Below, in pieces: positions 15,147-24,800 of a DNA stretch of 51,993 bases. Made by a program: the position numbers and the translations under genes. Position 1 is the stretch's first letter. Each line of letters begins with the position of its first letter. The DNA is from Verrucomicrobiales bacterium (GTDB taxonomy: Bacteria; Verrucomicrobiota; Verrucomicrobiia; Limisphaerales; SXTU01): positions 1 through 51,993 of the forward strand of contig SXTU01000234.1 of assembly GCA_005791875.1 (NCBI GenBank). The letters are read 5' to 3'. A model generated the notes under the pieces. That model saw nothing but the letters and a program-made list of their open reading frames with translations, did not search any database and had not been told where the DNA came from.

Positions 15147-17453
15147 ATGAACCCGCTCCTGTCCATGACCCGCAACGCCCTCGACCCCGCCACCAAGGAC
15201 ACCCGCACCGTCGCCGTCATCGAGGCCATCCGCTCCGACCGCTGGCGCGAGCCAGTCGAGCAGCTCCGCGCGGAGTATGCCCGCGTGCTCGCCGCCACGG
15301 GCGACGTGAAGCAGGCGAAGAAAACCGCCGGCCCGCTCAAGACCCAACTGCCCGGCGTGCTGTGGAGCGGCAATTTTTCCCAGCGCCGCGCGGAATCGCT
15401 CGTGGCCCATTCCGGCCTGCTCTGCGCGGACCTGGACGACCTCGGCGAACCGCTTGGCGAAGTCCGCGCGCGGCTGCTTACCAGCCCGCATTTGTGGGCG
15501 CTGTTCACGTCGCCCACGGGCACGGGCTTGAAGTCCGTGTTCCGCGTCGCCGCCGCTGCCGCGCCGCACGCCGCCAGCTTCGTCGCCGTCGCCGCGCACG
15601 TCCGCGAGTTGTGCGGCGTGGAGATTGACCGCGCGTGCCGTGACGTGGCCCGGCTCTGCTTTGTGAGCCACGACCCCGACGCCTTCCTCAACCGCGACGC
15701 CACCGAGCTGCCGCCACACGTCGAGTCCACCGGGCCAGCGGCAAAGCCTTTGGCTCCCGCGCCTGCCACCCGCGCGGCAGCAGCGGCAAAGCCCGACCTC
15801 CGCCGCACCATCGCGGGCGAGCTGCTCGGTGAAGTCGGGTGGACAGACGACACGCGCGGCTTCTGCGCCTGCCCTGGCCGCGCGCAGCACACGAACCCCG
15901 ACGGCCCGCGCGACTGCCGCGTGCATCTGGACGGCGCACCGACGCTCCATTGCCTTCACAATTCCTGCCGCGCCGCCGTGGACGCCGCCAACCGCGAGCT
16001 GCGCTCCCGCATCGGTGTGGCCGAGTCCACCAACGGCGTCGAGACGGCGGAAGTCGCGCGGCTCGCCACACTGCCGCCCTTGGATTACGACCGCGAGCGC
16101 CAGCTGGCGGCGGAGCGGCTCGGCGTGCGCGTCGGCGCGCTGGACGCGGAGGTTGCCCGGCGGCGCACCAGCGCGGGCGGCGTGCAAGGCGGCGCGGTGG
16201 AGTTTCCCGCCGTCGAACCTTGGCCGGAGTCGGTGGACGGCGCGGAAGTTCTCGCCGCCACCGCTGCGGTCTTCGCGCACTATGTCGTGCTGCCACCGCA
16301 CGCGGCGGACACCCTCGCGCTCTGGACCGCGCACGCGCACGCCTACGAGTCATTTCTCCACACGCCCCGGCTCAACCTGCGCTCGCCGGAGAAGGGCTGC
16401 GGCAAGACCACGCTGCTCGACGTGCTCGCCGCCTTGGTGCCGCGCCCGCTCCGCACCGAGAGCATCACGCCCGCCGTGCTGTTCCGGCTCGTCGAGGCGC
16501 ACAAGCCCGTGCTGCTGCTGGATGAAGTGGACACCTACCTCCGCGACAACGAGGAGCTGCGCGGTCTGCTCAACGCCGGCCACAAGCGCGGCGCGAAGGC
16601 TTACCGCTGCGAGGGCGACCGCAACGAGGTCCGCGCGTTCGCCGCGTTCGCCCCGGCCGTGCTCGCCGGCATCGGCGAGCTGCCCGGCACGCTCCACGAC
16701 CGCAGCCTCGTGGTGAAGCTGGTCCGCGCCAAGCCCGGCGAAGTGCCGGCCCGCTTCGACTCCCGCCGCACCGCAGCGGAAGCGGACGTGTGCCGCCAGC
16801 TCGCCCGGTGGACAGCGGACGCCACGCCACAGCTTGAGTCCCTCGACCCGTCGTTGCCGGAGTCCGCGTTCAACCGCCTCGCGGACAACTGGCGCCCGCT
16901 GTTCGCCCTCGCGCACGCGGCCGGCGGTGACTGGCCCGCCCGCGCGGTCGCCGCGTTCAACGCCTTCACGACCGGTGACGACCTCGACGCGCACGGCCTG
17001 GGCACCACGCTGCTCGCCGACATTCGCGACGTGTTCACCGCCGGGCGAGTGGACCGGCTCGCCTCCGCGCGGCTGGCCGAATTACTCAGCGACATCGAAG
17101 GCCGGCCTTGGGCGGAGTTCGGCAAGAGCCGCCGGCCCATCAGCGCCAACCAGCTCGCGCGCCTGCTCCGGCCTTTCGGTGTCAGCAGCCGCAACATCCG
17201 CGTGGGCGACGACACGCCCAAGGGCTACCCGCTCGACGACTTCGCCGAGGCGTTCGAGCGTTACCTGCCCGCCGCCCCCCTTTCCAACCGCCACACCGCC
17301 ACAAGCCCCGTGAACATTGAGGATTCCGCCCATTTGGAAGCGCCACAGCCGGGAGACGTGTGGCGGATTGAAAAGCCTGTTCCAACCAATGAAATCAATG
17401 CTTGTGGCGGTGTGGCGGATGCGGAACCCCCGGCCGAGGTGCTTCATGTCTGA
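15147..17453 (+). CDS. primase-helicase-like replication protein (VirE_N/BT4734-like plus DUF3631-like)
   Basis: 768 residues with two functional halves. Residues ~60-190 carry the BT4734/VirE_N-type primase-like domain (SGLLCADLDDLG, WALFTSPTGTGLKSVFRV, RDVARLCFVSHDPDAF). A Cys/His cluster at ~240-290 (CACPGRAQH...CRVHLD...CLHNSC) resembles a zinc finger. The ATPase half holds a Walker A RSPEKGCGKTTLLDVLAAL near residue 415, Walker B-like VLLLDEVDTYL near 455, and the DUF3631 region after it (GHKRGAKAYRCEGDRN, ALAGIG-like, DRSLVVKLVR). The probable role is autonomous replication of the excised island, equivalent to pri-rep of phage satellites. The C-terminal ~70 residues are low-complexity. 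Confidence 0.8.
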   Translation: MNPLLSMTRNALDPATKDTRTVAVIEAIRSDRWREPVEQLRAEYARVLAATGDVKQAKKTAGPLKTQLPGVLWSGNFSQRRAESLVAHSGLLCADLDDLGEPLGEVRARLLTSPHLWALFTSPTGTGLKSVFRVAAAAAPHAASFVAVAAHVRELCGVEIDRACRDVARLCFVSHDPDAFLNRDATELPPHVESTGPAAKPLAPAPATRAAAAAKPDLRRTIAGELLGEVGWTDDTRGFCACPGRAQHTNPDGPRDCRVHLDGAPTLHCLHNSCRAAVDAANRELRSRIGVAESTNGVETAEVARLATLPPLDYDRERQLAAERLGVRVGALDAEVARRRTSAGGVQGGAVEFPAVEPWPESVDGAEVLAATAAVFAHYVVLPPHAADTLALWTAHAHAYESFLHTPRLNLRSPEKGCGKTTLLDVLAALVPRPLRTESITPAVLFRLVEAHKPVLLLDEVDTYLRDNEELRGLLNAGHKRGAKAYRCEGDRNEVRAFAAFAPAVLAGIGELPGTLHDRSLVVKLVRAKPGEVPARFDSRRTAAEADVCRQLARWTADATPQLESLDPSLPESAFNRLADNWRPLFALAHAAGGDWPARAVAAFNAFTTGDDLDAHGLGTTLLADIRDVFTAGRVDRLASARLAELLSDIEGRPWAEFGKSRRPISANQLARLLRPFGVSSRNIRVGDDTPKGYPLDDFAEAFERYLPAAPLSNRHTATSPVNIEDSAHLEAPQPGDVWRIEKPVPTNEINACGGVADAEPPAEVLHV

Positions 17454-17802
17454 CGCCGCCGCCATCCTCGCCCGCTGCCGCCTGGCCGGGCTGCACGTCT
17501 GGCGCGACGGCGACGGCCTCGCCATCGCTCCCGCGCGGCGCTGCCCGCCCGAGTTGCTCGCCGAGATTCGCGCCGCCAAACCGCAGTTGCTCGACTGGCT
17601 CGACGCGCGCGCCAGCGAACTGCCCGCTGACGAAATCCCGTGGCTCCACATCGCGCGACAGGTGCTTGCCGGCGAGTTCGCCGGCTGCGACCGCAGCACC
17701 GCCGCCAGCCTCCGCATCGGCCTGCGCGGCCTCGCCAGGCGCGGCATCCGTCTCGCGCGGCGCGCGGAGGAACACCTTCACCAGCCCCATCGCCACGCAT
17801 GA
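17446..17802 (+). CDS. small island protein with a TubC_N-like docking domain
   Basis: 118 residues. The first ~55 (ILARCRLAGLHVWRDGDGLAIAPARRCPPELLAEIRAAKPQLLDWL) match the pattern of TubC N-terminal docking domains, which pair with partner proteins in assembly lines and also occur beside mobile-element primases. The C-terminal part is helical and Arg-rich. Its ATG lies eight bases inside the end of the primase-helicase gene, so it is translated from the same message and may dock to that protein. Confidence 0.55.
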   Translation: MSDAAAILARCRLAGLHVWRDGDGLAIAPARRCPPELLAEIRAAKPQLLDWLDARASELPADEIPWLHIARQVLAGEFAGCDRSTAASLRIGLRGLARRGIRLARRAEEHLHQPHRHA

Positions 17803-17912
17803 ACGCCGCGACCCTTTCGGCTCCGTCGGAGTTTCCACGCCACCCGGCGCGGACGGCGGAGCCGCAGCCAAAGCAACCGCAACCGCAACGCACTGAAAGG
17901 AACCAGACATGA
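17799..17912 (+). CDS. tiny coupled ORF, 37 aa
   Basis: ATGA overlap with the stop of the preceding gene at 17799 and ATGA overlap with the next start at 17909. The peptide (MNAATLSAPSEFPRHPARTA, then a Pro/Gln-rich tail) is disordered in appearance. The double overlap suggests it is translated, if only to carry ribosomes to the next gene. Confidence 0.4.
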   Translation: MNAATLSAPSEFPRHPARTAEPQPKQPQPQRTERNQT

Positions 17913-18337
17913 AACTCACCGAAGCCTTCCCCTCGAAGTGGCTCCGCGCCGCCGACCTCGACGGCCAACCCCGCCTCGTGACCATCGAGGGCGTGAAGCT
18001 CGAAGCCGTCGAGCCGGGCAAGCCCGCCAAGCCCGTGATTGGCCTCCGGGGCATGACACAGGGCTTGGTGCTCAACAAGACCAACGGCAACACTCTCGCC
18101 GCCTTCCTCGGCGACGACACCGACACTTGGCCGGGGAAGAAGATTGTCCTCTATCCCACGCAGGCGGAGTTCCAAGGCAAGCTCGTGGACTGCCTCCGCG
18201 TCCGCGCGCCCAAGCCGCAGCCGGCCAGCTCCGCACCGGAGAGCGCCGCAGCCACGAAGCCCGCTGCGCCGCCGGCCCGCCCCAGCAAGGTCGCCGAGGA
18301 ACTCGCCACCGCCACCGCCGATGACGTGCCCTTCTGA
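17909..18337 (+). CDS. phage-type hypothetical protein with an SSB-like C-terminal tip
   Basis: 142 residues. The N-terminal ~95 (starting MKLTEAFPSKWLRAADLDGQ, with LVLNKTNGNTLAAFLGDDTD and YPTQAEFQGKLVDCLRVRAP) match a conserved hypothetical family common in phages and mobile elements. A Pro/Ala linker then leads to a terminal ADDVPF, closely resembling the acidic D-D-x-P-F tip by which single-stranded-DNA-binding proteins recruit replication and repair partners. I infer a DNA-binding or replication-accessory role with the upstream primase-helicase. Confidence 0.6.
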   Translation: MKLTEAFPSKWLRAADLDGQPRLVTIEGVKLEAVEPGKPAKPVIGLRGMTQGLVLNKTNGNTLAAFLGDDTDTWPGKKIVLYPTQAEFQGKLVDCLRVRAPKPQPASSAPESAAATKPAAPPARPSKVAEELATATADDVPF

Positions 18338-18352
18338 GTCAGCCGTCCGCCC

Positions 18353-18375
18353 TCGCGCGCGCACGCGCGCGCGTA
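18353..18375. other. alternating CG/CA tract, possible Z-DNA
   Basis: An almost uninterrupted purine-pyrimidine alternation (CGCGCGCGCACGCGCGCGCG) sits between two island genes, ending 25 bp before the next ATG. A small AGGGT/ACCCT hairpin follows directly. Confidence 0.45.
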
Positions 18376-18399
18376 GGGTGGTGCAAATTACCCTCGTCC

Positions 18400-18738
18400 A
18401 TGAGCAAACTCCGCAAGACCCGCGCGCCCGGCCGCCCGGCGCTAATCACCTTCGCCGTGATGGAGCAGGTCGCCGCGCTGGTGGCGGAGGGAATGCCGGA
18501 GCGCGCGGCGTGCGCCCTGGTGACACCGCCGGTGTGCCACGAGTCGTTTCGCTCGGCCAAGCGCCGCAACCCCCGGTTCGCGCTCGTCATCCACCAGGCA
18601 CAGGCGGAATTCCTCGCCCGCGCGCTTACGGTCATCCACACCGACGGGCCGGGGAGTGGCGGCTATCGCTGGTTGCTGGAACGCCGCCACCCCGAGGACT
18701 TCGGCCCGAAGGCAGTCCGGCGCACGGTCGGCGACTGA
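18400..18738 (+). CDS. terminase-small-subunit-like HTH protein
   Basis: 112 residues. GRPALITFAVMEQVAALVAEGMPERAACALV forms a homeodomain-like helix-turn-helix, followed by a helix (FALVIHQAQAEFLARALTVI). The ending YRWLLERRHPEDFGPKA is the W-L-L-E-R-R-x-P-x-x-F/W signature frequent at the C-terminus of phage terminase small subunits. Other possibilities are a transposase-like or regulatory HTH. In a satellite, such a protein would bias packaging toward the island; that role is inferred from position and sequence, since no large terminase is present. Confidence 0.55.
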   Translation: MSKLRKTRAPGRPALITFAVMEQVAALVAEGMPERAACALVTPPVCHESFRSAKRRNPRFALVIHQAQAEFLARALTVIHTDGPGSGGYRWLLERRHPEDFGPKAVRRTVGD

Positions 18739-18874
18739 CAGCGGTGGCAAGTTGACCGCGCGCGGCCTTGCAACGCGCTCCATCCGTGTTCACGATTGGC
18801 GCTGCTGGGCCCTGAACTGTCACTGCGGGCACTGCCCCGATGGGCACCCAAGCGGAGGGAGAAGCCTCCACCAG

Positions 18875-18898
18875 CCTGACGCCGCGCGCGGCGTCAGG
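18875..18898. repeat. 24-bp perfect palindrome
   Basis: CCTGACGCCGCG followed directly by its exact reverse complement, with no loop. It lies in a 480-bp stretch (18739-19217) that otherwise holds only the doubtful minus-strand ORF at 18894-19106. It could be a terminator core or a binding site. Confidence 0.55.
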
Positions 18899-19106
18899 AA
18901 GGCGCAGCGGAACCGGGTGGAAATCCCGGTAGCAGTCCAGCCACTTTCCTTTTTCTCCGCGCCGCGCGCTCGGCCGACTCGTCAATCTGCGCCGCCAGCG
19001 GCGTGCGGCGGAACAGATGCCAGAAGCAGAGGCGCACCCGGCGCAAACCAGGAGCGGCCGAGCGGCGGCTCGTTTTGCCCCTCTTTTGCGGCGCAGTAGT
19101 CGTCAT
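18894..19106 (-). CDS. possible small basic protein, 70 aa
   Basis: ATG at 19106 opens MTTTAPQKRGKTSRRSAAPG and a very Arg/Lys-rich helix (RRVRLCFWHLFRRTPLAAQIDESAERAARRKRK). It lies downstream of the nuclease on the same strand, after a 111-bp gap. The basic character could reflect nucleic-acid binding, or simply GC-rich chance; no family is recognised. Confidence 0.25.
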   Translation of the reverse strand: MTTTAPQKRGKTSRRSAAPGLRRVRLCFWHLFRRTPLAAQIDESAERAARRKRKVAGLLPGFPPGSAAPS

Positions 19107-19217
19107 GCTGCGCTGACTATTCGCCAACCCCGCCGGCTGCTCAAAGTCCTTTTGCTGTAAATTTTCTCTCACCCTACCTATCGCATCTCCCGTCCGCCCC
19201 GCGCAACGCAAATCCTC

Positions 19218-20087
19218 CTACCACAACCACTGGGCCTTCACGTTTTCAATCCGATCCTGCAATTCCTTGGGCAGCGCCGCGTAGAAATCGAGGCCGGTCT
19301 GCCTTTCGACTTCACGGACGCTGGTAAGGAACTGCGACAACGGTTCATTCCCAGTGACTGATTGCGGGACAAGGAAGGCGAGCACTCGGGGCTGGCCGTT
19401 CTCCTCGTCAAGGACCTCGTCGAGGATGATGCGATAGAAGGCGGTCGGAACGTCCACGCCTCCGTGCAGTTTCTTGACGGTGCCGTTGAACACTGGCCCC
19501 GTGACGATCCACACCCGTTCGAGCCTCACCGCGAAGTCGTTGGCCTCCTTCTCTTCGAGAACACGCCACCACATCTGGTTCAGCTCTTTGGTTTGCGGTG
19601 AGATGTTGCTCATGAAGAACGTCTCCTTCTGAGCTTCCTGTCCGTAGCGCGTGCCGATGGCGAAATTGGGTGCCATGTGTCCACGGTCGTAGCCGCTGTT
19701 GGTGAAGTCTTGATGCGTTGCGCTCCGTGTCCGTGAGTCCGTGAAGAATTTGCTTGGGCGTTTTGCCAGCGAACCAACCGTGATGCTGCTGATGCTGAAC
19801 CCGACCCACGCGGGGTTGCGCCGCGCCTCACAGTAGCCACTTAGGTAGCCAATGTTGGTGAGGACCAGAACTGGATGGCCGTAGTTGGCGGCGCTGGGTA
19901 GGCCGCCGTAGATGCGAAACTCCGAGGAGTCCGTGCGCGTAGCAGCGGCACGACTGGCCGTGCGGTTCCGCTCGACCATCAGCGCCCAGACCACCGCCGT
20001 AATCAGGGCGGCGACCAGGAGCAGCACGGCCAGGGCGACGATCCAGCCCTGTTTCCGCGACGTGCTGGGAGGCTCCGGGTCACTCAC
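19218..20087 (-). CDS. membrane-anchored DNA/RNA non-specific endonuclease (NUC family)
   Basis: 289 residues from a GTG at 20087. A single membrane helix (residues ~14-37, WIVALAVLLLVAALITAVVWALM) precedes an extracytoplasmic NUC domain. The catalytic DRGHMAPN motif is near residue 136, MSNISPQ with the metal-binding Asn region N-x-x-W-W-R-V-L-E follows, and VWIVTGPVF, YRIILDEV and LAFLVPQS complete the family pattern. The expected activity is Mg-dependent, sequence-independent cleavage of DNA and RNA at the cell surface. The start overlaps the stop of the small CPFC gene (GTGA). It is the only gene block on the minus strand of the island. A truncated homologue lies at the left edge of the window, outside the island. 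Confidence 0.85.
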   Translation of the reverse strand: MSDPEPPSTSRKQGWIVALAVLLLVAALITAVVWALMVERNRTASRAAATRTDSSEFRIYGGLPSAANYGHPVLVLTNIGYLSGYCEARRNPAWVGFSISSITVGSLAKRPSKFFTDSRTRSATHQDFTNSGYDRGHMAPNFAIGTRYGQEAQKETFFMSNISPQTKELNQMWWRVLEEKEANDFAVRLERVWIVTGPVFNGTVKKLHGGVDVPTAFYRIILDEVLDEENGQPRVLAFLVPQSVTGNEPLSQFLTSVREVERQTGLDFYAALPKELQDRIENVKAQWLW

Positions 20088-20230
20088 GGCACCCCGCCTC
20101 CGGCCATCCCTTGCATCAGGTCGTCGAGCGGCTGAAGCCACTCAGCCTCCATCTTGAGCAAGGTGTTCCCACCCAACCAGACCCTGCTTTCAGGCAGGTG
20201 GCAGAACGGGCATTGACCGACCGTGGACAT
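20084..20230 (-). CDS. small Cys-x-x-Cys protein coupled to the nuclease, 48 aa
   Basis: MSTVGQCPFCHLPESRVWLG opens the frame, with CPFC-H suggesting a zinc knuckle; the rest is helical. The opening resembles the N-terminal zinc-binding segment of some HIT-family proteins, without the HIT domain, so it may be a remnant or an independent small partner. Its stop codon overlaps the nuclease GTG start by four bases, which implies coupled translation. Confidence 0.5.
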   Translation of the reverse strand: MSTVGQCPFCHLPESRVWLGGNTLLKMEAEWLQPLDDLMQGMAGGGVP

Positions 20231-20594
20231 GGGAGAGGAATAACGGAGAGGGGACGCAGGCTCCAGCCGGAAGTCGGTGCGGCGAGCTACCGAGCCGGGG
20301 AGAAGCGGCCCGCCTGGCGAGTTGTCCCAGAGGTCAAACCAAACAACCCAAGTGCGGAGGCTACCCGCTCTCGCCAGCCGGACCAAAGGTGAGGTGCTGG
20401 AACTGCCAGACAGCCCGACACTGCGCCAGTGCAAACCGGGCTTGGCAGGCAGCGGCGACTGGGCGCACTGGGCGCGTGCCGCTGATCTGCCTCGCTGCCA
20501 TCAGCTGGAACAATTGAAAATCCGTTGAGCGCAACCATTTGAAACGCTTTGAATTTGCCACGGGCGGCGTGCCCCTTACGATGCAGTCATATTC
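20231..20594. other. 364-bp divergent intergenic region
   Basis: Lies between the minus-strand nuclease pair and the plus-strand restriction locus. It must contain both promoters, but I see no convincing consensus boxes, repeats or RNA structure in it. Confidence 0.4.
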
Positions 20595-21866
20595 ATGCAC
20601 TGGATCGCCCCTTCCGAAAAAGACGCCGCCTCCGCCGCGCTGGAAAAGCGCCTCTGGGATGCGGCTGACCAGTTCCGCGCCAACTCCGGCCTGAAGTCCC
20701 AGGAATACTCCGCGCCCGTCCTCGGCCTCATCTTCCTGCGCTTCGGCGAAGTCCGCTTCGCCGCCCAGCGCGCCAAGCTGGAGAAAGTGGCCGCGTCGTC
20801 TCGACGCGGTTCTCGACTCGACGAACCCGCCGCCTATCACGCCGAGGGCATCCTCTATCTGCCCGCCGAGGCGCGGTTCGATTACCTGCTCAACCGCCCC
20901 GAAGCCGAGAACATCGGCGCGAAGGTCAATGCCGCCATGCGCGACGTAGCGAAGTTCGAAGTTCGAGTTGCGAATTCCGAAGTTCCGTCCGTTCGACATT
21001 CGACATTCGTCATTCGCACTTCCCCGGTTCCCGCCTCGCTGGACTACGACGCCTTCGGGCGCATCTACGAATACTTCCTCGGCGAGTTCGCCATGAGCGA
21101 GGGCCAGGGCGGCGGCGAATTTTACACCCCCAGCAGCATCGTCCGCCTCCTCACCGAAGTCATCGAGCCCTACCACGGGCGCATCCTCGACCCCGCGTGC
21201 GGTTCGGGCGGCATGTTCGTCTCGTCCGCCCGCTTCGTGGCGGAACACAAGCGGCAACCTGCCGCTGGGCAATCTGCGGGGAATAGGCCAAAGGACTATT
21301 CCGGTGAACCAACTCGCGAGTTGTCCATCCACGGCGTCGAGAAAACCGACGAAACCGGCCGCCTCTGCCGACTGAACCTCGCCGTCCACGGCCTCGAAGG
21401 TGAAATCAAACACGGCGGCAACATCAACAGCTACTACGACGACCCGCACGACGCCACCCGCCGCTTCGACTTCGTCCTCGCCAACCCGCCGTTCAACGTC
21501 AACGCCGTGGACAAAGAGCGGTTGAAAGACCAAGTGGGATCAAACCGCAGGTTTGCCTTCGGCCTGCCGCGCACCGACAACGCCAATTACCTCTGGATTC
21601 AACTCTTCCACTCCGCGCTCAACGCCAAAGGTCGCGCCGGTTTTGTGATGGCCAACTCCGCCTCCGAGGCCCGCGCATCCGAGCAGGAAGTCCGGCAGAA
21701 ACTCATCGAGAGCCGCGCCGTGGACGTGATGGCCGCACAATGCTGCAATTTGGTGCTTTCATGCCCTTGTGATTCTTCACCCTTCAAGCGTGGAAAAAGG
21801 AGGAACTTCGGCGTGAAACAACACGGAAAAACGAATGATCTTGGATGTAGGAAATGGAGCAAATGA
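20595..21866 (+). pseudogene. hsdM: type I restriction-modification methyltransferase subunit, 3'-truncated
   Basis: 423 codons, of which the first ~383 are HsdM: an N-terminal helical domain (EKRLWDAADQFRANSGLKSQEYSAPVLGLIFLRF), GRIYEYFLGEFAMSEGQGGGEFYTP, the SAM-binding motif DPACGSGGMFVSSARF, and the catalytic NPPF (FDFVLANPPFNV). Homology ends abruptly after SRAVDVMAA near base 21745, where relatives continue into the N-x-F-Y-x-T-x-x-P-C region and ~100 more residues. The final 40 codons are unrelated. The methylation motifs are intact but the subunit lacks its C-terminus and its HsdS partner is absent. A heptad palindrome is inserted in frame at 20950-21020. Its stop overlaps the next ATG (ATGA). 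Confidence 0.85.
20950..21020. repeat. heptad palindrome inside hsdM
   Basis: Left words CGAAGTT, CGAAGTT, CGAGTTG, CGAATTC, CGAAGTT; right words TCGACAT, TCGACAT, TCGTCAT, TCGCACT. It is translated as KFEVRVANSEV...RHSTFVIRTS between AAMRDV and LDYDAFGRIYEY, where HsdM normally has a short linker, and the frame is kept. Confidence 0.75.
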
Positions 21867-24800
21867 AATCTATGAAAACTGCAAAACACAATCAGACTAT
21901 GGGCTGGTTAATGTTCATCTCAACAGCCGTCATGCTGTTGTCCACCGCTGTCGGGCGTGGCGCAAGCGTCAGCGGTTCAAACACCGGAAATGTGACAATC
22001 CCCGATGCGGGTGGTTATGTTTCCAGCACCATCGCGATTTCAAGCGCGCCCGCTGGTTCGGTGGTGACAAGCATTGATGTCAATTTCAAATGCACCCACA
22101 CGTATTCAGGCGACCTGACTGTGGATTTGAATGCCGACTCAACTGGCAGCTTGGGCAATCGCAACCTTTGGAATCGCGAAGGAGGATCGGCAGATAATCC
22201 GACCAGAACCACCACCGGGATTACGACGTTCAATGGTCTTTCAGTCAATCGAACCTGGTATCTTTACGCTAAGGATTTCGTGGCGGGCGACAGCGGATAC
22301 ATTGATGAGTGGACAATTACCATCAACTATTCGACTCCCAACACAACGCCGACATCGGGTTTGGCGAACCAATATCGCACTGACAGCGGTGCGGCGATTC
22401 CACTCGGCGGCACAATCCCATCGGGCGTGAACGTAAATTTCAAAGCCACGGTCAACGATGCAGACGGAGACACGGTGAAGTTGGAAGTGGAGTTGCGACA
22501 ATTGCCAGCAACTTTCACCGGCGTTGCGACCCACAGCAGCGGCTTCGTCAGCAGTGGTTCGCAAGCGACGACGGCGACAGCAAGCGGTTTGGCGGCAGGA
22601 AACTGGGGCTGGCGTTATCGCGTCGTGGACAGTCGCGGAGCAGCGGGGAATTGGAGTTCGGTCGGCAATCCCGATTTTGTTGTGCAGGCGGCGAATCAGA
22701 CGCCGACTTCGGGTTTGGCCAACCAGTATCGCACTGACAGCGGCGCAGCGATCCCGCTCGGTGGCACGATCCCATCAGGCGTGAACGTGAATTTCAAAGC
22801 CACGGTCAATGATGCAGATGGAGACACAGTGAAGCTGGAAGTGGAGTTGCGACAATTGCCAGCGACTTTCACCGGCGTTGCGACGCACAGCAGCGGCTTT
22901 GTCAGCAGCGGTTCACAGGCAACGACGGCGACGGCTAGCGGTTTGGCGGCGGGGAATTGGGGCTGGCGTTATCGCGTTGTGGACAGTCGCGGAGCAGCGG
23001 GGAGTTGGAGTTCCGTCGGCAATCCCGATTTTGTTGTGCAGGCGGCGAATCAGACGCCGACTTCGGGTTTGGCCAACCAGTATCGCACTGACAGCGGCGC
23101 AGCGATCCCGCTCGGTGGCACGATCCCATCGGGCGTGAACGTAAATTTCAAAGCCACGGTCAACGATGCAGACGGAGACACAGTGAAGCTGGAAGTGGAG
23201 TTGCGACAATTGCCAGCAACTTTCACCGGCGTTGCGACCCACAGCAGCGGCTTCGTCAGCAGTGGTTCGCAAGCGACGACGGCAACAGCAAGCGGTTTGG
23301 CGGCAGGAAACTGGGGCTGGCGTTATCGCGTCGTGGACAGTCGCGGAGCAACGGGGAATTGGAGTTCCGTCGGCAATCCTGATTTTGTTGTCCAAGCAGC
23401 CAACCAAACGCCGACATCCGGCTTGGCGAATCAGTATCGCACGGACACCGGCGCGGCAATTCCTCTCGGCAGCGCGATTCCGACAGGCATCAACGTGAAC
23501 TTCAAGGCTACGCTCAACGATGCGGATGGGGACACAGTGAAGTTGGAAGTCGAGTTGCGGCAATTGCCAGCGACATTCACCGGCGCGGCCACACACAGCA
23601 GCAGTTTCGTCACGAGTGGGACACAGGCAACCACAGCTACCGCAACTGGACTAGCGGCGGGCAACTGGGGCTGGCGTTATCGCGTGGTTGACGACCGAGG
23701 AGCGGCGGGCAACTGGAGTTCGGTTGGTAACCCGGATTTCATCGTCCAAGCGACGGTGACACCTGCCATCACCAGCGTCAGCCCGAACCCCGTAACCGGT
23801 TCAAACAGTCAGCAGCCGTTCACAATCAACGGGAACAACTTCGTTTCCGGCTGCAACGTCACGCTGCGCGATTTGTCCACTGGCGAGGTGTTTCCGAATC
23901 GAGCGATTTCGTCATTCAGCGCCAACCAAATCGTCGTCAATCCGAACTTCACAACTGCCGCGCACAACTGGAGCGTGGAAGTCATTAACCCCGGTGGAGC
24001 AACTTCCGGGCAGTTCAATTTCACCGTTGGTGCTCCAGTCGCGACACCTACGATTACGGGCGTCAGTCCCAATCCCGTGACCGGCTCATCCAGCGCGCAG
24101 CCGTTCACGATTCTCGGTAACAACTTTGCCTCCGGGTGCAATGTGACGTTGCGGGACTTGTCCGCAGGACAGTCGTTTCCAAACCGCGCCATCAGTTCTT
24201 TCAGCGCCAATCAAATCATCATCAATCCGAACTTTACGACGGCGGCGCACAACTGGAGTGTCGAAGTCATCAACCCAAATGGTGCATCATCCGGCCAGTA
24301 TGCTTTTGCCGTGGTTGCTCCCGGTGGTGGATTCTATCTCAGCTTCCCGCTGGCTAATCGGACTCCATACACGGCAACGATTAACAGCGTGTTCGACCAC
24401 GCGACTGGCTCAGGAGTGGTAATCGCATTCACGGGTGAGAAAGGTGAAGAACAGTATGGCCGCTTGTCACAAAGCGATCCCAGCTTCAAGCAGGCGAACG
24501 GAAATAACTTTTCCGTTACTGGGAATGGCCACTACAGTGGAGGCGGGTTTCCAAATTACCTTTCCTACGACGGCCACCAAGGGTTCGACTATCGAACCAG
24601 AGATGCCGACCAAGACCCGGTAAATGGCAGAGTGAACGTGATGGCGGCTGCGCCGGGTGTCGTTCACTGGATTGCGGGAAGCCAATACAACACCATCGAA
24701 ATTGACCACGGGGGCGGCTACACGACTCGGTATCTGCACCTCTACAGCCGCCAAGCCGGACTTGATGGTGTGACGGTGACTCGCGGCCAGGTGATTGGCA

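Noticed and set aside
18899-18945. Sequence resembling part of a cobalamin riboswitch (GGAACCGGGTGGAAATCCCGG then AGCAGTCCAGCCACT)
   Set aside because: The rest of the fold and the downstream B12-box are not found, and no plus-strand gene follows within more than 1.5 kb. Probably a chance match in GC-rich hairpin DNA.
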